Source: Levilactobacillus zymae (GTDB taxonomy: Bacteria; Bacillota; Bacilli; Lactobacillales; Lactobacillaceae). Taken from it: a stretch of 64,000 bases of DNA. This document shows, piece by piece, positions 1 to 8,032 of the stretch. Location of the stretch: assembly GCF_032190635.1 (NCBI RefSeq), contig NZ_JAVLAS010000001.1, positions 930,001 to 994,000 of the forward strand. The letters run 5' to 3'. The stretch's first letter is position 1. The number at the start of each line of letters is the position of its first letter. The position numbers and the translations under genes are program-made. The notes beneath the pieces were generated by a model, which did no database searches, had not been told where the DNA came from, and saw nothing but the letters and a program-made list of their open reading frames with translations.

Positions 1-511
1 CGATATAGGCCCGTGCATTCCGGTGATAGAACTGCCGATAACGGGGCGCCTTTTGACCGAACCGCTGGGCGAGCGTCGTTGCGAGTTGGGCCATGGTCGT
101 GGGGCGGTACCAGACGTGAGGATTGGCCCCGTCTTTGAGCCGGCACACATCGTTACCAACCCGGAGATATTGGGGGTGTGACTGGGCACTACGACCTAAT
201 TTGTCGAGCCAGCCGTCGTAACCCAGACCGTTACCTAAGACAAAGGTTGCCTGAGTCACGGCCGCCGCATCGCGAGGCGTTGGTTCAAAATCATGGGGAT
301 CAACGGCCGGGTTCTGAATAATGGTCGTGACCCGACTATGCTGGCCCAAGACGGCCTGAGCCACTTCGCCATAGAAGTCGAGGGAAGCGACCACGTGAAT
401 TGGGCGTTGCGTCGTGGTCGCTGTGGGGGTTGGCCGCCCACAGGCCGCTAGCCCCATGAGCACCAGGCCGACCAAACCATAGAGTCCCAATCGCGAAAAC
501 TTATGTAACAT
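1..511 (-). CDS. Metal (probably zinc) ABC transporter substrate-binding lipoprotein, ZnuA/AdcA type (3' end off window)
   Basis: Extracellular lipoprotein that would capture Zn2+ (or Mn2+) and hand it to an ABC permease. Translated from ATG 511-509, preceded by AGAGGA. The N-terminus is a basic stretch, a hydrophobic segment and a lipobox (LAAC, Cys about residue 23), so a lipidated surface protein. Two family-typical metal-ligand regions are visible: a His in DPHDFEPTP and a second His in GANPHVWY. About 170 residues are present; the C-terminal lobe is beyond base 1, where the ATPase and permease genes probably follow. A Zur-like operator lies just upstream. Mn2+-specific SBPs of the same cluster look similar, so the metal is inferred from the operator. 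Confidence 0.85.
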   Translation of the reverse strand, partial: MLHKFSRLGLYGLVGLVLMGLAACGRPTPTATTTQRPIHVVASLDFYGEVAQAVLGQHSRVTTIIQNPAVDPHDFEPTPRDAAAVTQATFVLGNGLGYDGWLDKLGRSAQSHPQYLRVGNDVCRLKDGANPHVWYRPTTMAQLATTLAQRFGQKAPRYRQFYHRNARAYI

Positions 512-533
512 GAAAATTCCTCTTTTCCCTAAA

Positions 534-548
534 TAGTAATTATTACGA
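534..548. promoter_or_regulatory. Zur-type operator upstream of the metal lipoprotein gene
   Basis: The 15-mer TAGTAATTATTACGA matches the Bacillus Zur consensus TCGTAATNATTACGA at every defined position but one. It sits about 22 bp upstream of the lipoprotein start, where bound repressor would cover the promoter. Sequence match and position are seen; the identity of the repressor is inferred. Confidence 0.7.
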
Positions 549-644
549 TTTAGAAGTTTACCGGATTGGTTCCACTTTGACAAGGAAAAACTTAAAATCC
601 TCCGCCCCGGCGACCCGGGAACCCCAATGCGCGGGATAATTCCA

Positions 645-678
645 TAAAAAAACGGCCACTCCCGCAAGAGTGGCCGTT
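645..678 (-). terminator. Rho-independent terminator of the LCP gene
   Basis: Perfect 11-bp stem (AACGGCCACTC at 651-661 with GAGTGGCCGTT at 668-678) with a 6-nt loop. On the minus strand it is followed by a T-run (the A-run at 646-652). It lies directly after the LCP stop codon. Confidence 0.9.
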
Positions 679-690
679 GAAGCTGTTAAG

Positions 691-1824
691 TTAGTAACCG
701 TAGCCGTTACTGCCCGTGGTCGTGGTGCTAGCAGTATCCGTTGCTCCCGTATTATCACTGTCGCCGTTGATGGCGTCGGTGGTGAACTTAGTGGTGTTAG
801 CTAAGCCCAGCGTTTTACGAATGTGATTCGATACGCGCTTTAATTCCTTAGTGGTCGGGACCTGATACGATAACCCATCGATCATGGCATCTTGGCCTTG
901 CAGGGTTTCAGACTTAATGTGGTGCGAAGCGTCTCCGTATTTAGCCCGAATCTGCATTAAATCATCAAAGGTTAAATCGGTCTTCAAGTTTCCGTTTAAC
1001 GAGGTCAAAATTTGTTGGTAACGGGTGATGGACGATAGGCCAGCTGCCTTGACGACTAACTTCTGCAGAACCTGGCGTTGCCGCTTTTGCCGCCCGTAGT
1101 CCCCTTGGGGGTCATCGTAGCGCATCCGAGAATAGGAGAGGGCTTGTTTCCCGTTCAGGTGCACCTTAACCCCCTTCTTAACGTCGGCTTGGGCGTACTT
1201 GAAGGTCAGTGGTGGAACTACGTCAACCCCGCCGACCGCGTTGACCATCTTTTCCAGGCCACCCATGTTAATGATGGCGTAAAAGTCGATCGGAATGTCT
1301 AGGAGATTTTCTACCGTCTTGACGGCGGTGCTAGGACCACCGATGGTGTAGGCCGCGTTGATCTTTTGAATCGAAGCGTTGGCCCCGGAACCAACCGTGA
1401 CCCGCGTATCCCGTGGAATACTGGTCAGGTAGGCCGTCTCCGTGGTGGGGTTGATGGTGGCCACCATGATGGTATCGGTCCGGCCGACGTCGGATCGGCC
1501 TAAAGCCCCGGTGTCGGTCCCCAACATCAGAATCGAGAACGGTTTATTCTTCTTCAGAACGGAAGACACGTTTCGACTCTTGGAGATGTTCGAGGATTCG
1601 TAGGTTTGGTTGAACGTTTTTTTGGCGGACGACCAGGCCTGGTAGCCGTAAGCCAGTCCGGCGGAAAGCAAGACTAGCAAGACGGTCACAATCGTCCACA
1701 TAACGGGACGATGGGGATGAACTTCTGGCGCTTTAAAGTGTGAGTTACGGTCTGCACGTCGGTCATAGACTTGTTCAAAGTCCTCCGGTGACCGTTGCCG
1801 GCTACTTCCATTATCTTTCGGCAT
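691..1824 (-). CDS. LytR-CpsA-Psr (LCP) family cell-wall polymer ligase
   Basis: 377 aa. LCP enzymes transfer undecaprenyl-phosphate-linked teichoic acids or capsular glycans to peptidoglycan on the outer membrane face. Visible features: a basic cytoplasmic N-terminus of about 40 residues, one membrane segment (about 42-65), then an extracellular domain with the LCP hallmarks LMLGTDTG, GRSDVGRTDTIM and SIPRDTRV (Asp/Arg residues that bind the phosphate). A low-complexity Ser/Thr/Gly tail ends the protein. ATG at 1824 with AGGAAAT upstream. Monocistronic: own promoter (1860-1888, minus) and own terminator. LCP paralogues are hard to tell apart, so the acceptor polymer is unknown. Confidence 0.93.
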   Translation of the reverse strand: MPKDNGSSRQRSPEDFEQVYDRRADRNSHFKAPEVHPHRPVMWTIVTVLLVLLSAGLAYGYQAWSSAKKTFNQTYESSNISKSRNVSSVLKKNKPFSILMLGTDTGALGRSDVGRTDTIMVATINPTTETAYLTSIPRDTRVTVGSGANASIQKINAAYTIGGPSTAVKTVENLLDIPIDFYAIINMGGLEKMVNAVGGVDVVPPLTFKYAQADVKKGVKVHLNGKQALSYSRMRYDDPQGDYGRQKRQRQVLQKLVVKAAGLSSITRYQQILTSLNGNLKTDLTFDDLMQIRAKYGDASHHIKSETLQGQDAMIDGLSYQVPTTKELKRVSNHIRKTLGLANTTKFTTDAINGDSDNTGATDTASTTTTGSNGYGY

Positions 1825-1859
1825 AATTTATTTCCTCATCTTCGTCAAAATCTTTACAC

Positions 1860-1888
1860 ATTATAGAACGGAACCGTTCCAGATGAAA
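1860..1888 (-). promoter_or_regulatory. LCP gene promoter with a palindrome in its spacer
   Basis: On the minus strand a perfect TATAAT (1860-1865) has a weak -35 TTTCAT (1883-1888) at 17 bp. The spacer carries the palindrome GAACGG-AA-CCGTTC (1866-1879), a typical repressor position. No regulator can be named. Confidence 0.6.
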
Positions 1889-1933
1889 AGGTTCGGCCGT
1901 TCTTTAAGGGGATTTTAAGAAACCACCCCGTCA

Positions 1934-1952
1934 CACCGGGAGTCTCCCGGTG
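1934..1952. repeat. Perfect 19-bp palindrome between divergent genes
   Basis: CACCGGGAG-T-CTCCCGGTG: 9-bp arms around one base. It lies between the LCP promoter and the AEC transporter promoter and has no T-run, so it is not an intrinsic terminator. The rest of 1825-2192 shows only the two promoters. Confidence 0.6.
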
Positions 1953-2125
1953 ACCTCAATTCATCTATTACACCATAATTTTAATGATTCGTAAACGGGA
2001 CGACTTATCCCAGGGGTGACGGATTAATCCCTGCTGTCTGGCGGCTTGTGAAGTCGTCAAGGCCACGGGAGGACCGTCAAGCGGGGGTTTGTAACCGGTT
2101 ACTTATCAAGCCAATATAAAAATTA

Positions 2126-2134
2126 TGCTATAAT
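2126..2134 (+). promoter_or_regulatory. Extended -10 promoter of the AEC transporter gene
   Basis: TGCTATAAT is a perfect extended -10 element about 58 bp upstream of the start codon. No convincing -35 is seen, as expected for the extended -10 class. Confidence 0.65.
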
Positions 2135-2192
2135 GGGACCCGTTACTTAAGAAAGTCTAATTTTTTCTTATGATTGTCAAGGAGGGGCGAAA

Positions 2193-3140
2193 ATGGGCGT
2201 CTTTGTAAATAGTGTGTCGGGGGTGCTGATCATTCTAGTGATGATCACGCTGGGGTACGTCCTTGCTCGCCTAGGTTGGTTCGATGACCAGGCGCCCAAG
2301 CTCATCGCCCGGCTGGTAACCCAGATTGCGTTACCGGCTTATATGTTGGACACCATCATGTCTAAGTTTACGGCCGCTAAATTAAAAAGCACGTTACCGG
2401 ACTTACGTTTTCCGGTCGTTTCCATGCTGATTATGTTTGGCTTGTCCATTATCGCGTTTCATTTATTCCGGATTAACCCGAAACACCGGGGCCTTTTCGA
2501 ATCGATGTTTTTAAACTCCAATACGGTCTTTGTGGGGTTACCGGTGAACATGGCGCTATTTGGTGAAAAGAGTCTGCCGTTCGTGTTGGTCTACTACATG
2601 GCCAACACCACCTTTTTCTGGACGCTAGGGGTCTATTTGATCCAGCGTGACGGCCAGGGCAAGGGAGAATTTGACCTCAAAAATACGCTAAAGAAAGTCT
2701 TCTCACCGCCATTGTTGGGTTTCATGGTGGCGGTGGTGCTGGTCTTACTGGGCGTAAAGTTGCCGCATTGGATCATGATGGACTTTCAGTACATCGGGGG
2801 TCTCACGATTCCGTTATCGATGATTTTTATCGGCACAGCCATCGCTGGCGCCGGGTTGCGGAACATTCGGATTGATCGGGACAGCTTGGGGATCTTGCTG
2901 GGCCGATTCGTGATTGCCCCGCTATTGATGGCCTGCCTGGTCTTGCCAACGGGAATGCCGTTGTTGATGAAGCAGGTGTTTATCATCCAGGCGGCGATGC
3001 CCGTGATGACTAACGCCCCAGTGGTGTCCAAGCTCTATAACGCGGATTCCGATTATGCCGCGATTATGGTGACCGAAACGACCTTATTGAGTTTAGTGGT
3101 GATTCCCATTCTCATGGTGATTATCCAACATGTTGCTTAG
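2193..3140 (+). CDS. AEC (auxin efflux carrier) family transporter
   Basis: 315 aa integral membrane protein. AEC carriers in lactic acid bacteria move organic acids such as malate or other small solutes. About ten hydrophobic segments are seen in two halves, with the family's N-terminal repeat (LGYVLARLGWF, then ALPAYMLDTI) and a conserved NSNTVFVGLPV segment before the loop. ATG preceded by AAGGAGGGG at ideal spacing. The EamA gene follows after 28 bp and is probably co-transcribed. The substrate cannot be told from sequence; no malolactic genes are adjacent. Confidence 0.88.
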   Translation: MGVFVNSVSGVLIILVMITLGYVLARLGWFDDQAPKLIARLVTQIALPAYMLDTIMSKFTAAKLKSTLPDLRFPVVSMLIMFGLSIIAFHLFRINPKHRGLFESMFLNSNTVFVGLPVNMALFGEKSLPFVLVYYMANTTFFWTLGVYLIQRDGQGKGEFDLKNTLKKVFSPPLLGFMVAVVLVLLGVKLPHWIMMDFQYIGGLTIPLSMIFIGTAIAGAGLRNIRIDRDSLGILLGRFVIAPLLMACLVLPTGMPLLMKQVFIIQAAMPVMTNAPVVSKLYNADSDYAAIMVTETTLLSLVVIPILMVIIQHVA

Positions 3141-3168
3141 CTGATACAGAAGGAGAAGGTTTGTTGTT

Positions 3169-4218
3169 TTGAGAAAAACGATGCTGTACATTTTGTTTTC
3201 GACGTTGATGTTTAGTTCGATGGAGATTGCTTTGAAGGCCGCGGGTGGGGCGTTTAACCCCATCCAGCTAAACCTGATTCGCTTCTTCATCGGCGGGGTG
3301 GTGCTGTTACCCATTGCCTTAAAGGCTTTGGCCAAGCAACATCGGCGCTTGACGCGAAACGATTGGGCGTTGTTCGCCCTGACGGGGTTGGTCTGCGTCA
3401 TTATCAGCATGACGTTGTACCAATTGGCCATCACGGTCGACGAGGCGTCCACGGTGGCGGTGCTCTTTAGCTGCAATCCCGTGTTTGCCCTCATTTTCTC
3501 TTACCTAATCCTGCACGAACGGCTAGGCCGCGCTAACCTGATTGCGGTGCTAGTTTCCATCGCGGGACTGATCGTGATTGTGAACCCCGCTCACCTGACT
3601 AATCCGGTCGGGTTGGCGTTAGCCGTGGGGTCGGCCTTGACCTTTGGCCTGTACAGCATCGTTTCCCGGTGGGGCTCCGTGCGGCATCACTTTAATGGTA
3701 TTGTGATGACCTGTTTTACGTTTTTAGTCGGGTCCGTTGAGTTACTGGGGGTTATGCTGCTAACCCACGTCCCCGCCGTGGCGGCTAGAATGCAGCAAGT
3801 TGGTTGGCTACGCGACTTTGCAGCGTTACCAATTTTGAAAAACGTCAGTCTGACTTATTTCTGGTTGCTCTTCTTTGTGGGGGTCTGCGTCACCGGGGGT
3901 GGCTTTGCCTTTTACTTTTTGGCGATGGAACGTTCCGACGTCTCCACGGCCTCGTTGGTTTTCTTCATTAAACCCGGCTTGGCCCCCATTCTCGCGGCGG
4001 TGATAATTCATGAACAGATTCTACTTAATACCATTATCGGGATTGTGATCATCCTGATTGGTTCGGTGATTACCTTCATGGGTAACCGGGTCAAGTCACG
4101 TGAGTCTGATCTGGTGACGGCCTCGGCGACGGTACCGGTGAGTCAATTTCAGGCGCAAACGGCGGACGATGCCCAAGATGCCGATCAATCGGCGCCGGCG
4201 GATGACGACGAAGCTTAA
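3169..4218 (+). CDS. EamA/DMT superfamily transporter
   Basis: 349 aa with ten predicted membrane segments as two EamA repeats (roughly 5-135 and 155-300). These are drug/metabolite exporters or importers of unknown substrate. The second repeat ends with LVFFIKPGLAPILAAVI, typical of the family. The C-terminus is an acidic, Asp/Ala-rich cytoplasmic tail of about 45 residues, longer than usual. The start is TTG 3169, nine bases after AGGAGAAGG; the in-frame ATG at 3181 is an alternative. It follows the AEC gene closely and is ended by the terminator at 4228. Confidence 0.88.
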   Translation: MRKTMLYILFSTLMFSSMEIALKAAGGAFNPIQLNLIRFFIGGVVLLPIALKALAKQHRRLTRNDWALFALTGLVCVIISMTLYQLAITVDEASTVAVLFSCNPVFALIFSYLILHERLGRANLIAVLVSIAGLIVIVNPAHLTNPVGLALAVGSALTFGLYSIVSRWGSVRHHFNGIVMTCFTFLVGSVELLGVMLLTHVPAVAARMQQVGWLRDFAALPILKNVSLTYFWLLFFVGVCVTGGGFAFYFLAMERSDVSTASLVFFIKPGLAPILAAVIIHEQILLNTIIGIVIILIGSVITFMGNRVKSRESDLVTASATVPVSQFQAQTADDAQDADQSAPADDDEA

Positions 4219-4227
4219 GGATTACGG

Positions 4228-4252
4228 GCCGGGCAGGTTGCTCGGCTTTTTT
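4228..4252 (+). terminator. Terminator after the AEC-EamA pair
   Basis: GCCGGGCA (4228-4235) pairs with TGCTCGGC (4239-4246), one G-U pair, 3-nt loop, then six T. Confidence 0.8.
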
Positions 4253-4322
4253 CGGTTCAGCAACCGGTCCTTAAATTTGTCGTGAAAAAACGAACATGCG
4301 GGTCTGGATTTCCGGGGAGCTA

Positions 4323-4331
4323 TGGTATCAT
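4323..4331 (+). promoter_or_regulatory. Extended -10 promoter of the phosphoglycerate mutase gene
   Basis: TGGTATCAT is an extended -10 (TGn plus TATCAT) 38 bp upstream of the start codon. Confidence 0.55.
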
Positions 4332-4368
4332 GGGCAGTGGAAACCGGTAGAGAAAGGGAGTATGGCGG

Positions 4369-5040
4369 ATGGCAACGCTAGTCATTTTACGGCACGGCGA
4401 GAGTGTCGCGAATCGAGACAATATTTTTACGGGATGGAGCGACGTCCCGCTGACCGCTAAGGGCCGGCAACAGGCCCAGGCGGCCGGGAAGTTGGTCGCG
4501 CAAACGGGGTTACGCTTTGGGGCCTTACACACGTCACTGCTGCAGCGGGCCATTGTGACGTCTAATATCGTCTTGGAGTGTTTGGACCAGTTGGCCATTC
4601 CGGAATATAAATCCTGGCGGTTAAATGAACGCCACTACGGTGCTCTGCGGGGGAAAAACAAGGCCAAGGTGCGTGCGGCAGTGGGGGATCAACAACTCAT
4701 GATCTGGCGGCGCAGCTTTAAGGCCGTCCCCCCACTGCTCAGTACGGTGCACCAAGATCGGCGTTACGATCGTTATAGTCCGCACTTAGAACCGTTAGGG
4801 GAGAGTCTGGAGATGGCCTATCACCGTTTGATGCCTTATTGGACGAACCAAGTCGCGCCCCGCTTATTGAACGGTCAAAACCAGTTAATTGTTGCTCATG
4901 GCAGTACGTTACGGGCGTTAATCAAATACCTAGATCGGGTCCCCGATGCTGATATTGCTAAGGTTGAGGTGGCCAACGGGGAACCGATTCGTTATGACTT
5001 TGACGAGCGGTTACGCATCACTAGCAAAACGGTTCTATAA
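4369..5040 (+). CDS. gpmA: 2,3-bisphosphoglycerate-dependent phosphoglycerate mutase
   Basis: 223 aa, cytoplasmic histidine phosphatase fold; interconverts 3- and 2-phosphoglycerate in glycolysis. Catalytic landmarks: the phospho-acceptor His in RHGES near residue 9, [12 protein letters not shown], the acid in LNERHYGAL, and the second His in [10 protein letters not shown]. Usual GpmA length is about 228-230. Relative to well-conserved GpmA, the GLNKA segment reads GKNKA and AHGNS reads AHGST, so this may be a divergent paralogue rather than the main glycolytic enzyme. ATG 4369 is eight bases after AGGGAG. Monocistronic, with a strong terminator behind it. Confidence 0.85.
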   Translation: MATLVILRHGESVANRDNIFTGWSDVPLTAKGRQQAQAAGKLVAQTGLRFGALHTSLLQRAIVTSNIVLECLDQLAIPEYKSWRLNERHYGALRGKNKAKVRAAVGDQQLMIWRRSFKAVPPLLSTVHQDRRYDRYSPHLEPLGESLEMAYHRLMPYWTNQVAPRLLNGQNQLIVAHGSTLRALIKYLDRVPDADIAKVEVANGEPIRYDFDERLRITSKTVL

Positions 5041-5059
5041 CAGATATTATAATAAACTT

Positions 5060-5108
5060 AAGTTGGGTCAAACAATCGGGGGAAATGATTGTTTTTACCC
5101 AACTTTTT
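5060..5108 (+). terminator. Long-stem terminator after gpmA
   Basis: AAGTTGGGT (5060-5068) pairs with ACCCAACTT (5097-5105), and inner AAACAATC pairs with GATTGTTT; T-run follows. The outer arm ends just before the next gene's -10. Confidence 0.85.
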
Positions 5109-5116
5109 CGTATAAT
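5089..5116 (+). promoter_or_regulatory. Promoter of the serine hydrolase gene, embedded in the gpmA terminator
   Basis: TTGTTT (5089-5094), 16-bp spacer, perfect TATAAT (5111-5116). The -35 and spacer lie inside the 3' half of the upstream terminator. Confidence 0.55.
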
Positions 5117-5155
5117 CAGAAATAGAGTAGGCTGTTTCAATTGGGGGAAAGAAAA

Positions 5156-6385
5156 TTGAATACACGAAATCTAGGACATTGGTTAATTTTACTAGTGATT
5201 ATTGGGGGAATCGGTGGCGTGGTTTACGGGATGCACCGTTTAGACGCCAACGATAAGCAGGAAGTGGCGACAACCAACCGGAAGCACGCTAAGCAGTCAC
5301 GGCAGGCCATTAAAATTGCCGCGGCTCAGAGTAAAGCGCAACGGGCGGGCAAGGTCACCACGTTTGATAAGAAGAATTCGGGGAGCCGAACGCCCATTTT
5401 TACGGCTAAGGTGAACCGGGATCTAAAGGCCCGTCGGTTTGTCGGGACGGCCTTGGTGGTTAAGAACGATCGGGTGGTTTACCAAAAGGCGTTTGGCTAT
5501 GCTAACGCGGCCAAGCACCGGAAGAATAAGGTCACCACGCAGTATTTGATTAACTCGATTCAAAAGTCATTGACCGGTCAATTAGTCATGCGTGCGGCCC
5601 AATCTGGGCAGTTGCAGCTGACCGATCGGTTGAGTCAGTATTATCCTCAGATTAAAAATAGTAATAAGATTACGATTCGCCAGATGTTGGATATGATGGG
5701 TGGGGTCACCGGTGATATGGCGCCGGCGACCACGTTAACCGAAAAACAAGTCTACCAATATGCCCAACAGAACGCACAAATTAATCCTAAAAAGATTAAT
5801 CGATTTGACTACCAACCGATCAGTTATGTGTTGTTGGCCGGAATTTTGAACCAGGTGACGCACGAGTCGTATTACAAGTTGTTCTATCAGCAACTGGTGA
5901 CGCCACTGGACCTGAACCATACCAGCTTCGCCCAGCTTTGGCGTACTTCTGCTAAGCGGACCGTCAGTTATGGTGGCGCTCGGCCGGGGCAATACCAGAC
6001 CGCGCACACACCAGCCGCAAATGACATGGCCGCCCAGCTGGCGACTGGGAATGCGACCATGAGTGCCGGCGACCTCTTTCGGGCTGAACGGGCGGTTATT
6101 CAAGGTCAACTGTTAACCACGCCGGCGGGGGCGCAGGTCCTGCACCAAGCCACGACCAACCTCCACTATACCGGGGGGATGTACCATTATGACCAGACTG
6201 GCTACTACGGGCATGGCATGGGGGACTATTACGAAAGTACGTTTGTGATGAGCAAGAACGGGCGTACCGGGGTGATTTTTCTCTCGAACAGTTTCGAAAA
6301 GAAGACCATGTTCCCGAAATGGTCGACGGAACAATTGGCGATGGACCTGTTCCAAGAAGTGAATACCACTAAGAAGTTAGCCTAA
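5156..6385 (+). CDS. Secreted/membrane-anchored serine hydrolase of the beta-lactamase (class C-like) family
   Basis: About 409 aa. An N-terminal signal anchor (HWLILLVIIGGIGGVVYG) is followed by a basic, Lys/Gln-rich linker and a penicillin-binding-like hydrolase domain. The nucleophile motif SxxK is seen as SIQK in LINSIQKSLTG; the YxN position is degenerate (YQPISYVLLAGIL); a HGM near the C-terminus replaces KTG/HTG. Such proteins in lactobacilli act on cell-wall D-alanyl groups or peptides; the substrate here is unknown. Start: TTG 5156 has GGGGGAAAG close upstream; the in-frame TTG at 5141 lacks a good RBS. Monocistronic. Confidence 0.82.
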   Translation: MNTRNLGHWLILLVIIGGIGGVVYGMHRLDANDKQEVATTNRKHAKQSRQAIKIAAAQSKAQRAGKVTTFDKKNSGSRTPIFTAKVNRDLKARRFVGTALVVKNDRVVYQKAFGYANAAKHRKNKVTTQYLINSIQKSLTGQLVMRAAQSGQLQLTDRLSQYYPQIKNSNKITIRQMLDMMGGVTGDMAPATTLTEKQVYQYAQQNAQINPKKINRFDYQPISYVLLAGILNQVTHESYYKLFYQQLVTPLDLNHTSFAQLWRTSAKRTVSYGGARPGQYQTAHTPAANDMAAQLATGNATMSAGDLFRAERAVIQGQLLTTPAGAQVLHQATTNLHYTGGMYHYDQTGYYGHGMGDYYESTFVMSKNGRTGVIFLSNSFEKKTMFPKWSTEQLAMDLFQEVNTTKKLA

Positions 6386-6399
6386 ATTTACCAAATATC

Positions 6400-6437
6400 A
6401 AAAAGCTCACGACAACCGTAATTGTCGTGAGCTTTTT
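6400..6437. terminator. Bidirectional terminator between convergent genes
   Basis: AAAAAGCTCACGACAA and TTGTCGTGAGCTTTTT form a perfect 16-bp inverted repeat with a 6-nt loop, giving a U-run on both strands. Confidence 0.92.
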
Positions 6438-6480
6438 CGTGGTTAACTTAACGGTGGGACCACGGGCAGTGAGCTGTGAA

Positions 6481-7815
6481 TTAAGCTAAGGCGCCCATTG
6501 GATCCCAGGGTGCTAAGACCGTGGGTTCTTCGGTTTCTTGGATCTGACGCAGGTCGGCTGGCAAGAATTCCTTGTTCACCACGACCTGGTAGCAGTACTT
6601 ATCCATCCAGGCGTCGCTCATCACGAAGTAACCCTTGGTGCCGACTTTTTCACCCCAGGAGTTTTCAACCTTCCACTTGGTTGGCTTGCCATCGACCAAG
6701 TCTACGCCGGTCAGAACCATGGCGTGGGTCATCAGGCTCTCACCGTAGTCCAACTTTTCGGCCTTGGACATGTCGAAGTCGATGTTGAAAAGTTCGTCCT
6801 TGTGGTAGTAGTTGGTATCCATGATGCCCTTTTGGCGTTCGGAAGATTGACCAACATCACAGCCAAACCAGACGGATTGACCGGCCTTCAACTGCTTGAT
6901 GGCTAAGGACTTGAAGTCGTCCATGGAAACGTTTAAGTGCTTGACGGCTCGACCGCCCACCACGTTACCCAGCATTTCGATGGTGTAGGTGTGGTTGTAA
7001 GGCTTGTCAGCAGTTGGGGCGTTGATGATGGAGACGTAGTCGGATAAGTCCCAACCGACATACTTGTCGAAGAACGTCTTCGGGGTCAAGCCCTTGTCGA
7101 TGTGGTAGTTCTTGTCGTCGTCGCGGTATTCGAAGTCGAATTCGGAAACGGGTTCGCCTAACGTGTAGGCCAATAACCGGTAGTCTTCCTTTAACATCTT
7201 GTCCTTAGCGGCCGCGATGTCGTCGGCACTGGCGTTGTCGGCCACGAGCTTACGGAGCACGACGGCGTCCTTACGGAGTTTCAAGTTCAACGTACTGTTC
7301 AGTTCGCTGGACTTGGAACTGTTGTAGGTTTCAGGCATGACCGACTTCGGGACGATGCCGTACTTTTCGATGATGGCACACAGCATATCCCACTGGCCAC
7401 CGTCTTGTTGGGGCGTGGTCATCAGAAAGGCGACCTTCCGGCTGGACGTTGGTTGGTCCGCCGTAGCTAAGACGTTTTCGTAGAAGTAGTTGGCCTTCTC
7501 GAACTTGTCCCAGAAGTACGTGTAGTTTTGGGAAAGTTCAAAATCGCTCAACTTAAAGAGGTCGGCTAAGTGGTGCCGCATCGTGTTCAGTGCGGCAAAC
7601 ATCCAGCAACGACCACTTTGCTTTTGATTAGCGACCTTACCCGTGTCCAAATCAATGGAGAATACGGGGCTCATGTCAGCGGCGGAAGCGTAATCGGCCG
7701 CGGTGGCTAAAATCCCTTGATGGCTAACGGCCCGTTCAAGAACCTTGGCGGTTGGATCGTCCGTTAGTGCTTTTTGGTAACTGGCGGTTTGCGCCGCCGT
7801 AATTGCTTTACTCAA
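6481..7815 (-). CDS. pepC: Aminopeptidase C (bleomycin hydrolase family, C1B)
   Basis: 444 aa cytoplasmic thiol aminopeptidase that finishes peptide breakdown in lactic acid bacteria. Papain-type triad visible: Cys in KQSGRCWMFAALNT, His in LMTHAMVLTGV, Asn in KVENSWGEK. Length equals the usual PepC. Start chosen at TTG 7815 (MSKAITAAQ), nine bases after AGGAGA; a longer reading frame to 7902 has no RBS and no homology expected. Divergent from the membrane protein gene at 8033; a cre-like palindrome lies between them. Confidence 0.95.
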   Translation of the reverse strand: MSKAITAAQTASYQKALTDDPTAKVLERAVSHQGILATAADYASAADMSPVFSIDLDTGKVANQKQSGRCWMFAALNTMRHHLADLFKLSDFELSQNYTYFWDKFEKANYFYENVLATADQPTSSRKVAFLMTTPQQDGGQWDMLCAIIEKYGIVPKSVMPETYNSSKSSELNSTLNLKLRKDAVVLRKLVADNASADDIAAAKDKMLKEDYRLLAYTLGEPVSEFDFEYRDDDKNYHIDKGLTPKTFFDKYVGWDLSDYVSIINAPTADKPYNHTYTIEMLGNVVGGRAVKHLNVSMDDFKSLAIKQLKAGQSVWFGCDVGQSSERQKGIMDTNYYHKDELFNIDFDMSKAEKLDYGESLMTHAMVLTGVDLVDGKPTKWKVENSWGEKVGTKGYFVMSDAWMDKYCYQVVVNKEFLPADLRQIQETEEPTVLAPWDPMGALA

Positions 7816-7922
7816 ATTCGTCACTCTCCTAACTATTCTCTCATTGTACGCCAATTTTCTCATTTTTTGAATGGAAAGGTGGGGGTTCCTCGTGACGAAC
7901 AAAAAAATTCACTAAATAATAG

Positions 7923-7938
7923 AAGAAAACGTTTTCTT
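7923..7938. promoter_or_regulatory. Perfect 16-bp palindrome, cre-like (CcpA)
   Basis: AAGAAAACGTTTTCTT is fully self-complementary and fits the catabolite-responsive element WTGNAANCGNWNNCW with one mismatch (A for T at position 2). It is upstream of pepC and of the divergent gene, so it could control either. CcpA binding is inferred. Confidence 0.55.
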
Positions 7939-8032
7939 GAAGGCGATTGGCCCATTAATCGCCTGATTAGGGGGCAACCTATGCTACAATAGCTCGCAGT
8001 TTGTCTAAAATACTGAAGGGAAGTCGATCCGG

